A stretch of DNA of 64,000 nt, taken from the NCBI GenBank assembly GCA_039817385.1, contig JBCBVY010000003.1, positions 310,001 through 374,000 on the forward strand, in the 5' to 3' direction. Below the pieces are notes generated by a model, which saw nothing but the letters and a program-made list of their open reading frames with translations, had not been told where the DNA came from and did not search any database. This DNA comes from JBCBCP01 sp039817385 (GTDB taxonomy: Bacteria > Pseudomonadota > Alphaproteobacteria > Rhodobacterales > Rhodobacteraceae). The position numbers and the translations under genes are program-made. Shown here piece after piece: positions 27,077 to 35,519 of this stretch (positions within the stretch are counted from its first letter, which is position 1; the number at the start of each line of letters is the position of its first letter).

Positions 27077-29170
27077 TCAGGATGCTTTGTTCAGGTCTTC
27101 AAAGGTGCGGCCCTCCGCCACCAGCTCTTCGAGCAGGGGGGCGATTTGCCAGAAGTGGGGGTCTTCTTTTTCGTAGGCTTTGAGATCAGCCAGCAGGTCC
27201 GGCAGACCCACGATATCGGCCCATTTCAGCGGGCCGCCCCAGTAGCGAGGGAAGCCATAGCCAAAGAGCAGCGTCATATCGACGTCGAGCGGGCGGCGGG
27301 CAATGCCCTCGCCGACGACCTTGGCGGCCTCGTTCACCATCGCGGCCATGTAGCGGCGGACGATTTCCTCGTGGGTGAAGTCGCGCGGGGTTAGGCCCTG
27401 TTCTGCGCGCTCGGCTTCGATCAGGGGCATGACGTCGGGGTTGGGCACACGGGCTTTCGGGCCGGCGGCGTAGTCATAATAGCCCTTGCCGGTTTTCTGG
27501 CCGAAATGCCCATCCTCGCAAAGCTTGTCGGCATAGGCCGCGTCGCGGGCATCGGGGTGCAGCCCTTCGGCGCGCTTACGCTTGCGCACGGCCCAGCCGA
27601 TGTCGAGACCGGCGAGGTCCGCCACAGCGAAGGGGCCCATCGCAAAGCCGAACGCTTCGAGCGCTTTGTCGATCTCGTAGGGCGACGCGCCGTCAAGGAT
27701 CATATGGTCGGCGGCGGTGCGATAGGTCGACAGGATGCGGTTGCCGATAAAGCCGTCGCAGACGCCTGCGCGTACGCTGATCTTGCCGAGGCGCTTGCCG
27801 AGGGCAAAGCCGGTCGCGACAACATCCAGCGCCGTCTTGTCCGCGACAACCACCTCCAGCAGCTTCATCACGTGCGCCGGGGAGAAGAAGTGCAGGCCGA
27901 TCACGTCCTCGGGCCGTTTGGTGGTCGCCGCGATCTCGTTCACGTCGAGATAAGAGGTGTTCGAGGCGAGAATTGCGCCAGGTTTGCAGACACGGTCCAG
28001 CTCGGTGAAGACCTTTTTCTTGACGTCCATGTCTTCGAAAACGGCTTCGATGACGAGGTCGACGTCAGACAGGTCGTCGTAGGAGGTGGTGATACTGAGC
28101 GCCTTGGTCAGTATGGCCTCATGGTCTTCGGCGCTGATCTTGCCGCGCTTTAGCGCGCCGGACAGGTTCCCTTCGATGCGGCCCCTTGCGGCCTCGCCCG
28201 CCTCGGGCGACATCTCCAGCATGGTCACCGGGAGACCTGACAGCAGGGCCGCGGTGGCGATGCCCGCGCCCATCGTGCCGCCGCCGATCACGCCCAGCGC
28301 CTGCACATCGCGCGGCTCCACGCCCTTCAGCTCGGGCAGGTTCGACACCTGCCGTTCGGAGAAGAACGCGTGGATCATGCCCTTGCGCTGGTCGGTCTGC
28401 ATAAGGTCCGTGAAGATCTTGCGCTCTGCCTTCAGCCCTTCGTCGAACGTATGCTCAACCGAGGCTTGCACAGCGCGCACGCACCAGGCCGGACTGATCT
28501 GGCCGCGGCCGCGGGCGAGGATGGCGTCATAGGCCGCGTCCCAGTCGATCGCGGCGGGCGGGTCCATCTCAGACACAGCACGGCGGGAGGCACCTGCGTC
28601 CAACAGCTCTTGCGCGTAGGCAAGGCCGTTTTCCATCGGGTCGCCATCCTTGATGATGTCGATCAGGCCCATCTCCGCCGCCTCGGGTGCCTTCACGTGG
28701 CGGCCCGTCGTCATGACATCCAGCGCCTTTTCCACGCCAGTCAGACGCGGCATCCGCTGGGTGCCACCCGCACCGGGGATCAGGCCAAGGTGTACCTCGG
28801 GCAGACCCACGCGGGCCGAGGGAACCGCGATGCGGTAATGACAGCCCAGCGCAACCTCCAGCCCGCCGCCAAGCGACACGCCGTGCATGGAGCCGACGAC
28901 GATCAGCGGGCTCGCCTCAATGCGGTTGATGAGGACGGGCAGGTGCGGCTCCAGCGGCGGCTTGCCGAACTCCGTGATGTCGGCGCCCGCAAAAAACGCG
29001 CGGCCCTCGCCGACGATCAAGACGGCGCGCACACCTTCGTCCACTTCGGCGCGATCCATGTCGTCCCAAAGGCCCTGCCGAACAGCCTGTGACAGGGCAT
29101 TGACCGGCGGGTTGTTCACGGTCAGGACGGCGATGTCGCCGTGGCGGCTGTAGGCGATCTTGTCGCTCAT
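27077..29170 (-). CDS. Bifunctional enoyl-CoA hydratase / 3-hydroxyacyl-CoA dehydrogenase (FadB/FadJ/PimF-like)
   Basis: A 697-residue two-domain enzyme. The N-terminal crotonase part has AFFAGADITEFG and LPEVHLGLIPGAGGTQR with both catalytic glutamate contexts. The NAD-binding part starts at about residue 300 with ALGVIGGGTMGAGIA, followed by GLHFFSPAHVMKLLEVV (catalytic His) and DGFIGNR. It hydrates enoyl-CoA and oxidises the 3-hydroxyacyl-CoA. The start MSDKIAYS was taken because the open frame upstream reads into the divergent ABC transporter gene and has no family match. First gene of the leftward operon; no thiolase gene follows. Confidence 0.93.
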   Translation of the reverse strand: MSDKIAYSRHGDIAVLTVNNPPVNALSQAVRQGLWDDMDRAEVDEGVRAVLIVGEGRAFFAGADITEFGKPPLEPHLPVLINRIEASPLIVVGSMHGVSLGGGLEVALGCHYRIAVPSARVGLPEVHLGLIPGAGGTQRMPRLTGVEKALDVMTTGRHVKAPEAAEMGLIDIIKDGDPMENGLAYAQELLDAGASRRAVSEMDPPAAIDWDAAYDAILARGRGQISPAWCVRAVQASVEHTFDEGLKAERKIFTDLMQTDQRKGMIHAFFSERQVSNLPELKGVEPRDVQALGVIGGGTMGAGIATAALLSGLPVTMLEMSPEAGEAARGRIEGNLSGALKRGKISAEDHEAILTKALSITTSYDDLSDVDLVIEAVFEDMDVKKKVFTELDRVCKPGAILASNTSYLDVNEIAATTKRPEDVIGLHFFSPAHVMKLLEVVVADKTALDVVATGFALGKRLGKISVRAGVCDGFIGNRILSTYRTAADHMILDGASPYEIDKALEAFGFAMGPFAVADLAGLDIGWAVRKRKRAEGLHPDARDAAYADKLCEDGHFGQKTGKGYYDYAAGPKARVPNPDVMPLIEAERAEQGLTPRDFTHEEIVRRYMAAMVNEAAKVVGEGIARRPLDVDMTLLFGYGFPRYWGGPLKWADIVGLPDLLADLKAYEKEDPHFWQIAPLLEELVAEGRTFEDLNKAS

Positions 29171-29309
29171 CGGTCTGGAGGCCCTCCCAAGCCCGTGGTC
29201 CGTTCTGCGGAACCGAATTTCACCTAGGCAAGGTAGGGCAGCATCCGGGGGCGCGGCAAGCGCGTGCAGCCGCAAACGCCGCAGCGTCATTCCGCGGCAC
29301 GCGCGATCA

Positions 29310-29351
29310 AGCCCCTGCGGGCTGTCCTCGTGAAGAAGGCCCGCAGGGGCT
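29310..29351. promoter_or_regulatory. Perfect 13-bp inverted repeat in divergent promoter region
   Basis: AGCCCCTGCGGGC and GCCCGCAGGGGCT, perfect arms with a 16-nt loop, lie between the FadB-like gene and the ABC transporter genes. Candidate stem-loop in the 5' leader of the transporter mRNA or a regulator site. The arms are very G/C-rich, more typical of RNA structure. Confidence 0.45.
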
Positions 29352-29370
29352 GACGGAACAGAGCGCGCTG

Positions 29371-29388
29371 GATTCCCCCTGGGGAATC
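29371..29388. promoter_or_regulatory. 18-bp perfect dyad upstream of the ABC operon
   Basis: GATTCCCC and GGGGAATC flank CT, giving perfect 8-bp arms 34 nt before the transporter ATPase start. Together with the larger inverted repeat just upstream it makes two dyads in one divergent intergenic region. Confidence 0.4.
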
Positions 29389-29422
29389 GGGTTTGGTCCC
29401 CCGCGAGATCATTGGGGTGAGC

Positions 29423-31195
29423 ATGTCGGCACTTCTGGACGTTTCGGATCTGAGCATCGGCTTTGGCGACGCGCCGCCGGTCGTGTCCGGCGTGTCGTTC
29501 AAGGTGCAGCCCGGTGAAACGCTGGCGCTGGTCGGCGAGTCGGGTTCGGGCAAGACGCTCACCTGCCGCAGCGTCCTGCGCATCCTGCCGGGCAGCGCGC
29601 AGCTGCGCTCGGGCAAGGTGATCTTCAACCGCGGGGGCCATGTGCAGGATTTGCTGTCCCTGCCGCCCCGGCAGATGCGCGCAGTGCGCGGCAACCGGAT
29701 TTCGATGATCTTTCAGGAGCCGATGCGCTCGCTCTCCCCCCTGCACCGGATCGGCGCGCAGGTGAGCGAGGTGCTGAGCCTGCATCGGGACATGAGCCGC
29801 GCGGAGGCCAAGGGCGCCGTGCTCGCGACCTTTGAACAGGTTGGTTTTCCCGACCCGGAGCGCGCCTTTCGCGCCTATCCGTTCGAGCTGTCGGGCGGGA
29901 TGCGGCAGCGGGCGATGATCGCGATGGCGATGGTGGCCAAGCCCGACCTGCTGATCGCGGACGAGCCGACGACGGCACTTGATGTGACCACGCAGGCGCA
30001 GGTGCTGGGCCTGATGAAAGACCTGCAGGCGCAGACTGGCATGGCGATGATCCTTGTCACCCATGATTTGGGCGTCGTGGCCAATATGGCCGAGAAAGTC
30101 GTGGTCATGCACAAGGGCCGGGTGATGGAGGCGGGGCCGGCAGAGGCCGTTCTGACAGCGCCCGCGCATGGCTATACCAAAAAGCTTTTTGCCGCCGCGC
30201 CGATGATCCCGCAGGTCGCACGGCCGGTGACGAAGCTGCCGCAGGCGGACCTCATCCTGCAACTGCGCGGGGTGAACAAGACCTACCGCACGCGCGGTCA
30301 GGGCCTGCGCCCCGGCAAAGACGTGCGCGCCTGCATTGACATCAACCTGGACCTGCCGCGCGGGCGGACGCTGGCTATCGTGGGCGAGAGCGGATCGGGC
30401 AAGACGACCTGCGCGCGCATTGCTTTGGGCGCGGAGCCGGCCGATCCGGGCAGTCAGGTGCTGTTCCGGGGCAAGGGGGCGCAGGTTTCCACGCCGGTGC
30501 ACGCGATGGACCGCGCCCAGCGCATCGCCTTTCAGCGCGACGCGCAGATGGTGTTTCAGGACCCGTATTCTTCGCTCAGCCCGCGGATGCGGATTGGCGA
30601 GGCGCTGACCGAACCGCTGGAAATTCACGGGCTCGGCAGCCGCGCGGAGCGGCGCGACAAGGCGGCAGAGATGCTGCGCTGGGTCGGGCTGAGCCCCGAT
30701 ATGCTGAGCCGCTATCCCCACGCCTTTTCCGGCGGTCAGCGCCAGCGCCTGTCGATTGCCCGCGCGCTAACGCTCGACCCCCAGCTGCTGGTCTGTGACG
30801 AGCCGACCTCCGCGCTGGACGTGTCGGTGCAGGAGCAGATCCTGAGCCTTTTGGAGGATATTCAGAGGGGCATGGGGCTGTCTTACCTGTTCATTTCGCA
30901 CGATCTGGCTGTGGTCAGCCGGATCGCCGACGAGGTCGCGGTCATGCGGCAAGGCGTGGTGGTCGAGCAGGCCCCGCCCGACACGCTTTTCTACAACCCG
31001 CGCCATCCCTATACTCAGGCCCTCATCGCCGCGCAGCCCGAGCCGGACATCGCGCGGCCCATTGACCTTGCCACCGTGGCCAAAGGGGCAGGCAGCCCCG
31101 CAAGCTGGCCCGACGCCTATCGTTTCGAGGAGGGGGATGCCGCCCCTGCCCTCGTGGAACTGGACCCCGGACATCAGGTACGCTGCCATGTTTAG
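29423..31195 (+). CDS. ABC transporter ATPase with two fused ATP-binding domains (oligopeptide/YejF type)
   Basis: A 590-residue cytoplasmic ATPase made of two Opp/Dpp-type domains. Domain 1 has Walker A GESGSGKT, signature LSGGMRQR and Walker B LLIADEPTTALD; domain 2 has Walker A GESGSGKT near residue 320, signature FSGGQRQR and LLVCDEPTSALD. The linker carries the typical C-terminal Opp segment before domain 2. It powers import by the permeases encoded downstream. Start MSALLDVSDL fits the family better than the upstream ATG. It overlaps the solute-binding protein gene by 8 nt. Confidence 0.92.
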   Translation: MSALLDVSDLSIGFGDAPPVVSGVSFKVQPGETLALVGESGSGKTLTCRSVLRILPGSAQLRSGKVIFNRGGHVQDLLSLPPRQMRAVRGNRISMIFQEPMRSLSPLHRIGAQVSEVLSLHRDMSRAEAKGAVLATFEQVGFPDPERAFRAYPFELSGGMRQRAMIAMAMVAKPDLLIADEPTTALDVTTQAQVLGLMKDLQAQTGMAMILVTHDLGVVANMAEKVVVMHKGRVMEAGPAEAVLTAPAHGYTKKLFAAAPMIPQVARPVTKLPQADLILQLRGVNKTYRTRGQGLRPGKDVRACIDINLDLPRGRTLAIVGESGSGKTTCARIALGAEPADPGSQVLFRGKGAQVSTPVHAMDRAQRIAFQRDAQMVFQDPYSSLSPRMRIGEALTEPLEIHGLGSRAERRDKAAEMLRWVGLSPDMLSRYPHAFSGGQRQRLSIARALTLDPQLLVCDEPTSALDVSVQEQILSLLEDIQRGMGLSYLFISHDLAVVSRIADEVAVMRQGVVVEQAPPDTLFYNPRHPYTQALIAAQPEPDIARPIDLATVAKGAGSPASWPDAYRFEEGDAAPALVELDPGHQVRCHV

Positions 31196-33131
31196 GACGT
31201 TGACGACCCGAGCCTTTGTCCTTTTTGGCCTGCTGCTGGCCATGCCTGCGGCGGCGCAGGAGGTGCCCGCCTTCCTGTACGAGAACGCGTTTTGGAGCGC
31301 GGAAGTAGAGAAAGGGCACATGCCCCCCGTGGCGAAACGTCTACCGGAGGTCCCGCTCGTGGTGGACCTTGCCGCGAAGGGGCGCAGCTTTGGCAAGGCT
31401 GGCGGCACCCTCCGCACGATGGTGTCGCGGTCAAAGGACATTCGGCAGGTCGTTGTCTACGGCTACGCGCGGCTGGTTGGGTACGATCACGAATACGCCC
31501 TCGTGCCGGACATTCTGCGCGATGTAGAGGTTGAAGAGGGGCGCCGGTTCACCCTGCACCTGCGGCCCGGGCATCACTGGTCGGATGGTGCGCCGTTCAC
31601 GTCCGAAGACTTCCGATACTGGTGGGAAAGCGTTGCCAACCACCCAGAGCTGAGCCCGAACGGCCCGCCCGACATCATGCGCCTTGGGGATCACATCGGG
31701 ACGATGCGCTTTCCCGATGCGCACACGGTCGTGGTGGAATGGCCGGTGCCAAATGCGGAGTTCCTTGCGCGCCTCGCAGGCGCGCGCCCGCCCTTCATCT
31801 ACCGCCCCGCGCATTACCTGAAGCAATTCCACGCCGACTATGCCGACCCCGCAAAGCTGAAAGAGCTGCAACGCCAGAAGCGCGTGCGCAGCTGGGCCGC
31901 GCTGCACAACCGTGTCGACAACATGTACAAGTTCGACAACCCGCAGCTGCCAACCTTGCAGCCGTGGATCGCGGCCAGCGTCGGCAAGGGCACGCGGCAG
32001 TTGTTCGTGCGCAACCCCTACTACCACCGCGTGGACGCGCGGGGCGTGCAGCTGCCCTATATCGACATTGTTGAGATGACGGTGGTCGCGCCGGGGCTGA
32101 TCGCGGCGAAGACCAACGCGGGCGAGGTTGACCTTCAGGCCCGCGGCCTCGATTTCCGCGATGTCTCGATCCTCAAGAAGGGCGAGGCGGATGGCGGGCT
32201 TTACAAAACGCACCTGTGGTCGAACGGGGCGGCGAGCCAGATCGCGATTTATCCCAACCTGAACCACGCCGACCCGGTCTGGCGCGAGGTGATGCGCGAC
32301 GTGCGGTTCCGCCGCGCGCTGAGCCTTGGCATCGACAGGACGATCATCAACCGCGCGCTTTACTTTGGCCTCGCGCAGGAGGGCGGCATGACCGCCCTGT
32401 CCGCCAGCCCGCTGCACGACCCGGCAAACCTGCGCACCTGGTCGATCTATGATCCGGAGACGGCCAATGCGCTGCTGGACGAGATGGGCCTGACAGCGCG
32501 CAACCCGGCCGGTTTTCGCCTGCTGCCCGACGGGCGCCCGATGGAGTTTGTCGTCGAAGACGCAGGCGAGCGGCAGGAGGTGGAGAATGCGCTGGCGATC
32601 ATCACCGACACCTGGCGCGATCTGGGCATCCAGCTGATCTTCCGCCCGCTGGACCGGGACATTCTGCGCAACCGTGTCTATTCCGGCGTGTCGATGGCGG
32701 CCGTATGGTATGGCTGGGACAATGGCCTGCCCACGGCGCAGACGCAGCCCGACTACCTCGCCCCGGTGAACCAGGAGTTCTTTGCCTGGCCAATGTGGGG
32801 CCAGCATTACCAATCCCGCGGGGAACTGGGCCAGCCCATCGACATGGCGGCCCCGCAGCGCTTGATGGACCTCGCGGAGGCCTGGCACGCCACGCAGGAT
32901 GAGGCCGAGCGCACGGCGATCTGGCGCGAGATGCTCGCACTGCACGCCGATCAGCAATTCGGCATCGGCATCCTGACCAAAGCGCCGCAGCCCGTGGTCG
33001 TCAGCAACCGGCTGCAAAACGTGCCGGCACAGGCGAAATGGGCGTGGGAGCCGGGCGCGCATTTCGGCGTGCATCGCCCGGACGAGTTTTGGTTCCTTGA
33101 GGACCAGACCACGGCGGAGCTGTCGAAATGA
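31188..33131 (+). CDS. Extracellular solute-binding protein, family 5 (YejA-like)
   Basis: A 647-residue periplasmic binding protein. The signal peptide MFRTLTTRAFVLFGLLLAMP (cleavage near AAAQ) precedes a family 5 fold: LHLRPGHHWSDGAPFTSEDF, DVRFRRALSLGIDR and the C-terminal half with PEFVVEDAGERQE-like strings. The length exceeds DppA/OppA (about 530-540) and approaches YejA. It delivers a peptide-like or other ligand to the permease. Neighbouring degradation genes on the other strand suggest, but do not show, a non-peptide ligand. Overlaps the permease gene by ATGA. Confidence 0.88.
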   Translation: MFRTLTTRAFVLFGLLLAMPAAAQEVPAFLYENAFWSAEVEKGHMPPVAKRLPEVPLVVDLAAKGRSFGKAGGTLRTMVSRSKDIRQVVVYGYARLVGYDHEYALVPDILRDVEVEEGRRFTLHLRPGHHWSDGAPFTSEDFRYWWESVANHPELSPNGPPDIMRLGDHIGTMRFPDAHTVVVEWPVPNAEFLARLAGARPPFIYRPAHYLKQFHADYADPAKLKELQRQKRVRSWAALHNRVDNMYKFDNPQLPTLQPWIAASVGKGTRQLFVRNPYYHRVDARGVQLPYIDIVEMTVVAPGLIAAKTNAGEVDLQARGLDFRDVSILKKGEADGGLYKTHLWSNGAASQIAIYPNLNHADPVWREVMRDVRFRRALSLGIDRTIINRALYFGLAQEGGMTALSASPLHDPANLRTWSIYDPETANALLDEMGLTARNPAGFRLLPDGRPMEFVVEDAGERQEVENALAIITDTWRDLGIQLIFRPLDRDILRNRVYSGVSMAAVWYGWDNGLPTAQTQPDYLAPVNQEFFAWPMWGQHYQSRGELGQPIDMAAPQRLMDLAEAWHATQDEAERTAIWREMLALHADQQFGIGILTKAPQPVVVSNRLQNVPAQAKWAWEPGAHFGVHRPDEFWFLEDQTTAELSK

Positions 33132-34156
33132 TGTTCCTGCGCTACGCGGGCTATCGTCTGGTGACGATGGTGATGACCTTGCTGGTCACATCCGTGCTGA
33201 TCTGGATCATCATCAACCTGCCCCCCGGCGACTACCTGAGCAACCAGATCGCCGAACTGCGCGCGACGGGTCAGGTAGACGGGGTCGAGAAGGCCGAGTT
33301 CCTGCGGCAGGAATACAGCCTCGATAAACCGCTTTGGCACCAATACCTGATCTGGATGGGTTTTGCACCTGGGGCAAACGGGTTCTCCGGCCTGTTGCAG
33401 GGCGATCTGGGCTGGTCTTTCTACAATGACCGCCCGGTGTCGGAAGTCGTGGGCGACCGGATGTGGCTGACCGTGATCCTGAACCTCGCCACGGTGCTGT
33501 TTGTCTATTTCACTGCCGTGCCGCTGGGCGTGCTGGCGGCGGCCCGGTCTTCCACGTGGGTCGATTACACCACCACCTTCATCGGCTATCTGGGCCTTGC
33601 GACGCCGAACTTCCTGCTCGCGCTGATCCTCTACTATTACGGGCGCATCTATATCGGGCTGCCGATTGGCGGGCTGATGGACCCGTCCTTTGAGGGCGAG
33701 CCGCTGAGCTGGGCCAAGGTCAGCAGCATCCTGTTGCACCTGATTGTGCCAACCATCGTGATCGGCACTGCCGGGGTGGCCGCGATGATGCAGCGGCTGC
33801 GGGCGAACATGCTGGATGAGCTGTCCAAGCCTTACGTGGAGACCGCGGTGGCCAAGGGCATGGGGCCGTCCAAGATGCTGGCCAAATACCCGCTGCGCAT
33901 GGCGTTCAACCCGTTTGTGGCCGATATCGGCAACCTCTTGCCCTCGATGGTGTCCGGCTCGGTCATCATTTCGGTGGTGATGAGCCTGCCGACGGTGGGC
34001 CGTGACCTGTTGGATGCGCTCAAGACCCAAGACATGTTCCTGGCCGGCTTTGTGCTGATGTTCGTCGCGCTCCTGACGTTGATCGGAACGATGATCTCTG
34101 ACCTGCTGCTGGTCGCGCTTGACCCGCGCATTCGCTACGGAGCGCGCGACGGATGA
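33128..34156 (+). CDS. ABC transporter permease (OppB/YejB type)
   Basis: A 342-residue permease with six predicted helices. The first (LVTMVMTLLVTSVLIWIIINL) is followed by a periplasmic loop and the EAA cytoplasmic motif ETAVAKGMGPSKMLAKYPLRMA. It forms one half of the import channel. Starts in an ATGA overlap with the binding-protein gene and ends in one with the second permease gene, so the operon is translated as a block. Confidence 0.9.
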   Translation: MMFLRYAGYRLVTMVMTLLVTSVLIWIIINLPPGDYLSNQIAELRATGQVDGVEKAEFLRQEYSLDKPLWHQYLIWMGFAPGANGFSGLLQGDLGWSFYNDRPVSEVVGDRMWLTVILNLATVLFVYFTAVPLGVLAAARSSTWVDYTTTFIGYLGLATPNFLLALILYYYGRIYIGLPIGGLMDPSFEGEPLSWAKVSSILLHLIVPTIVIGTAGVAAMMQRLRANMLDELSKPYVETAVAKGMGPSKMLAKYPLRMAFNPFVADIGNLLPSMVSGSVIISVVMSLPTVGRDLLDALKTQDMFLAGFVLMFVALLTLIGTMISDLLLVALDPRIRYGARDG

Positions 34157-35307
34157 GCACCCTGCCCGATGGTCGCTTTGTCGACGACGCCCCCTATGAC
34201 CCCTCCGTCGATCTGAGCGCGGCGGAACGGTCGGACATGGATGCGCCCGGCTGGGTGCTGACATGGCGGCGGTTTCGCAAGCACCGGCTGGGCCTGCTGT
34301 CGGGCATCTTCCTGCTGCTGGCCTATCTGATGCTGCCCTTTGCCGGGTTTTTTGCACCTTATGGGGCAAATGAACGGAACGCGGACCACCTGTTTCACCC
34401 GCCGCAGCTGATCCACTGGAACCATGAGGGCGATTTCATCGGCCCCTTTGTCTACCGCACGGTCGCCGCGCCAGACCTTGAGAATTTCCAGTGGGATTAT
34501 GAGATTGACCGGTCAGAGCCGATGCCCCTGCGTTTTTTCTGCGAAGGGACGGAGTACCAGCTGGCGGGCCTCATCCGATCGACCACGCACCTCTTTTGTG
34601 CGCCGGAGGGGGCGACGATCTTCCTGCTGGGCTCAGACCGGCTGGGGCGCGATGTGTTCAGCCGTATCCTCTATGGCGCGCAATTGAGCCTGACGGTTGG
34701 CCTGATCGGGATCACGGTGTCTTTCGTGCTTGGCATCTTCTTTGGCTCCATCGCGGGATATTTTGGCGGCCGGACGGATTGGACGATCCAGCGGGTGATC
34801 GAGATCTTGCGCTCCCTGCCCGAACTGCCGCTCTGGCTGGCCCTGTCGGCGGCGGTGCCGTCAAACTGGGGGCCGGTGGCGGTGTTCTTCATCATCTCCA
34901 TCATCCTTGGCATTCTTGACTGGCCGGGACTGGCGCGCGCGGTGCGATCAAAATTCTTGTCCCTGCGGGAAGAGGAATACGTCCGTGCGGCAGAGATGAT
35001 GGGGGCGCGTCCGGGGCGGGTGATCCGGCGGCACTTGCTGCCGAACTTCATGTCCCACCTGATTGCATCCGCGACCTTGTCCATCCCGGCGATGATTCTG
35101 GGGGAGACGGCGCTGAGCTATCTGGGCCTTGGTTTGCGTGCGCCGGCGGTCAGTTGGGGCGTGATGCTCGCCGATGCGCAAAGCCTTGCTGCGATCGAGA
35201 TCTACCCTTGGACAGCGATCCCGATGCTGCCAATCATCCTCGTTGTGCTTGCGTTCAACTTCCTGGGCGACGGGCTGCGGGATTCGCTTGATCCTTACAA
35301 GTCGTAA
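34153..35307 (+). CDS. ABC transporter permease (OppC/YejE type)
   Basis: A 384-residue permease. The N-terminal OppC segment (WRRFRKHRLGLLSGIFLLL) leads to a long periplasmic loop of about 120 residues, and the EAA motif is YVRAAEMMGARPGRVIRRHLLP. The long loop resembles YejE of the microcin C/peptide importer. It pairs with the preceding permease. Last gene of the transporter operon, followed by a family-B hairpin. Confidence 0.9.
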   Translation: MSTLPDGRFVDDAPYDPSVDLSAAERSDMDAPGWVLTWRRFRKHRLGLLSGIFLLLAYLMLPFAGFFAPYGANERNADHLFHPPQLIHWNHEGDFIGPFVYRTVAAPDLENFQWDYEIDRSEPMPLRFFCEGTEYQLAGLIRSTTHLFCAPEGATIFLLGSDRLGRDVFSRILYGAQLSLTVGLIGITVSFVLGIFFGSIAGYFGGRTDWTIQRVIEILRSLPELPLWLALSAAVPSNWGPVAVFFIISIILGILDWPGLARAVRSKFLSLREEEYVRAAEMMGARPGRVIRRHLLPNFMSHLIASATLSIPAMILGETALSYLGLGLRAPAVSWGVMLADAQSLAAIEIYPWTAIPMLPIILVVLAFNFLGDGLRDSLDPYKS

Positions 35308-35325
35308 CAAGTGGCTGGGGGCGGA

Positions 35326-35370
35326 CTGGGGCTCTGCCCCAGACCCCGGGATTTTTTGGAACAGAGAAAT
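35326..35370 (+). repeat. Dispersed hairpin element, family B (copy 2), terminator of the ABC operon
   Basis: Stem CTGGGGC/GCCCCAG with loop TCT, then ACCCCGGGATTTTTT and a purine-rich AACAGAGAAA tail. The T-run after the second G/C block makes it look like a true intrinsic terminator for the ABC operon. Same plan as the copies at 14551 and 58979. Confidence 0.6.
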
Positions 35371-35399
35371 GGGTGCATATTGCCAGCGCGAGGGGCGGC

Positions 35400-35519
35400 G
35401 TGAAAACAATTGCTAAGACCGCTGGGCCGATACACATGGCGAGGCAGGTCATCGCTGAAGAACGGCCTGTCTATCCTGGACGCGGTGGCGCCAGTGCTGG
35501 GGAGATGCCCCCGCCCTAG
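35400..35519 (+). CDS. Possible 39-residue peptide gene
   Basis: A GTG codon five nt after GAGGGGC opens a frame of 39 codons whose product starts VKTIAKTAGPIH and ends GRGGASAGEMPPP. It lies between the transporter terminator and the convergent alcohol dehydrogenase gene and overlaps the end of the latter by 4 nt. A shorter start at an internal ATG is possible. I recognise no family. The good ribosome binding site is the only positive sign, so this may be chance. Confidence 0.2.
   Translation: MKTIAKTAGPIHMARQVIAEERPVYPGRGGASAGEMPPP

Noticed and set aside
29171..30721. Extension of the FadB-like frame to a 1214-codon protein
   Set aside because: The extension runs antisense through the ABC ATPase gene, which has complete Walker and signature motifs. 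The extra residues are His/Arg-rich antisense sequence without domain likeness.
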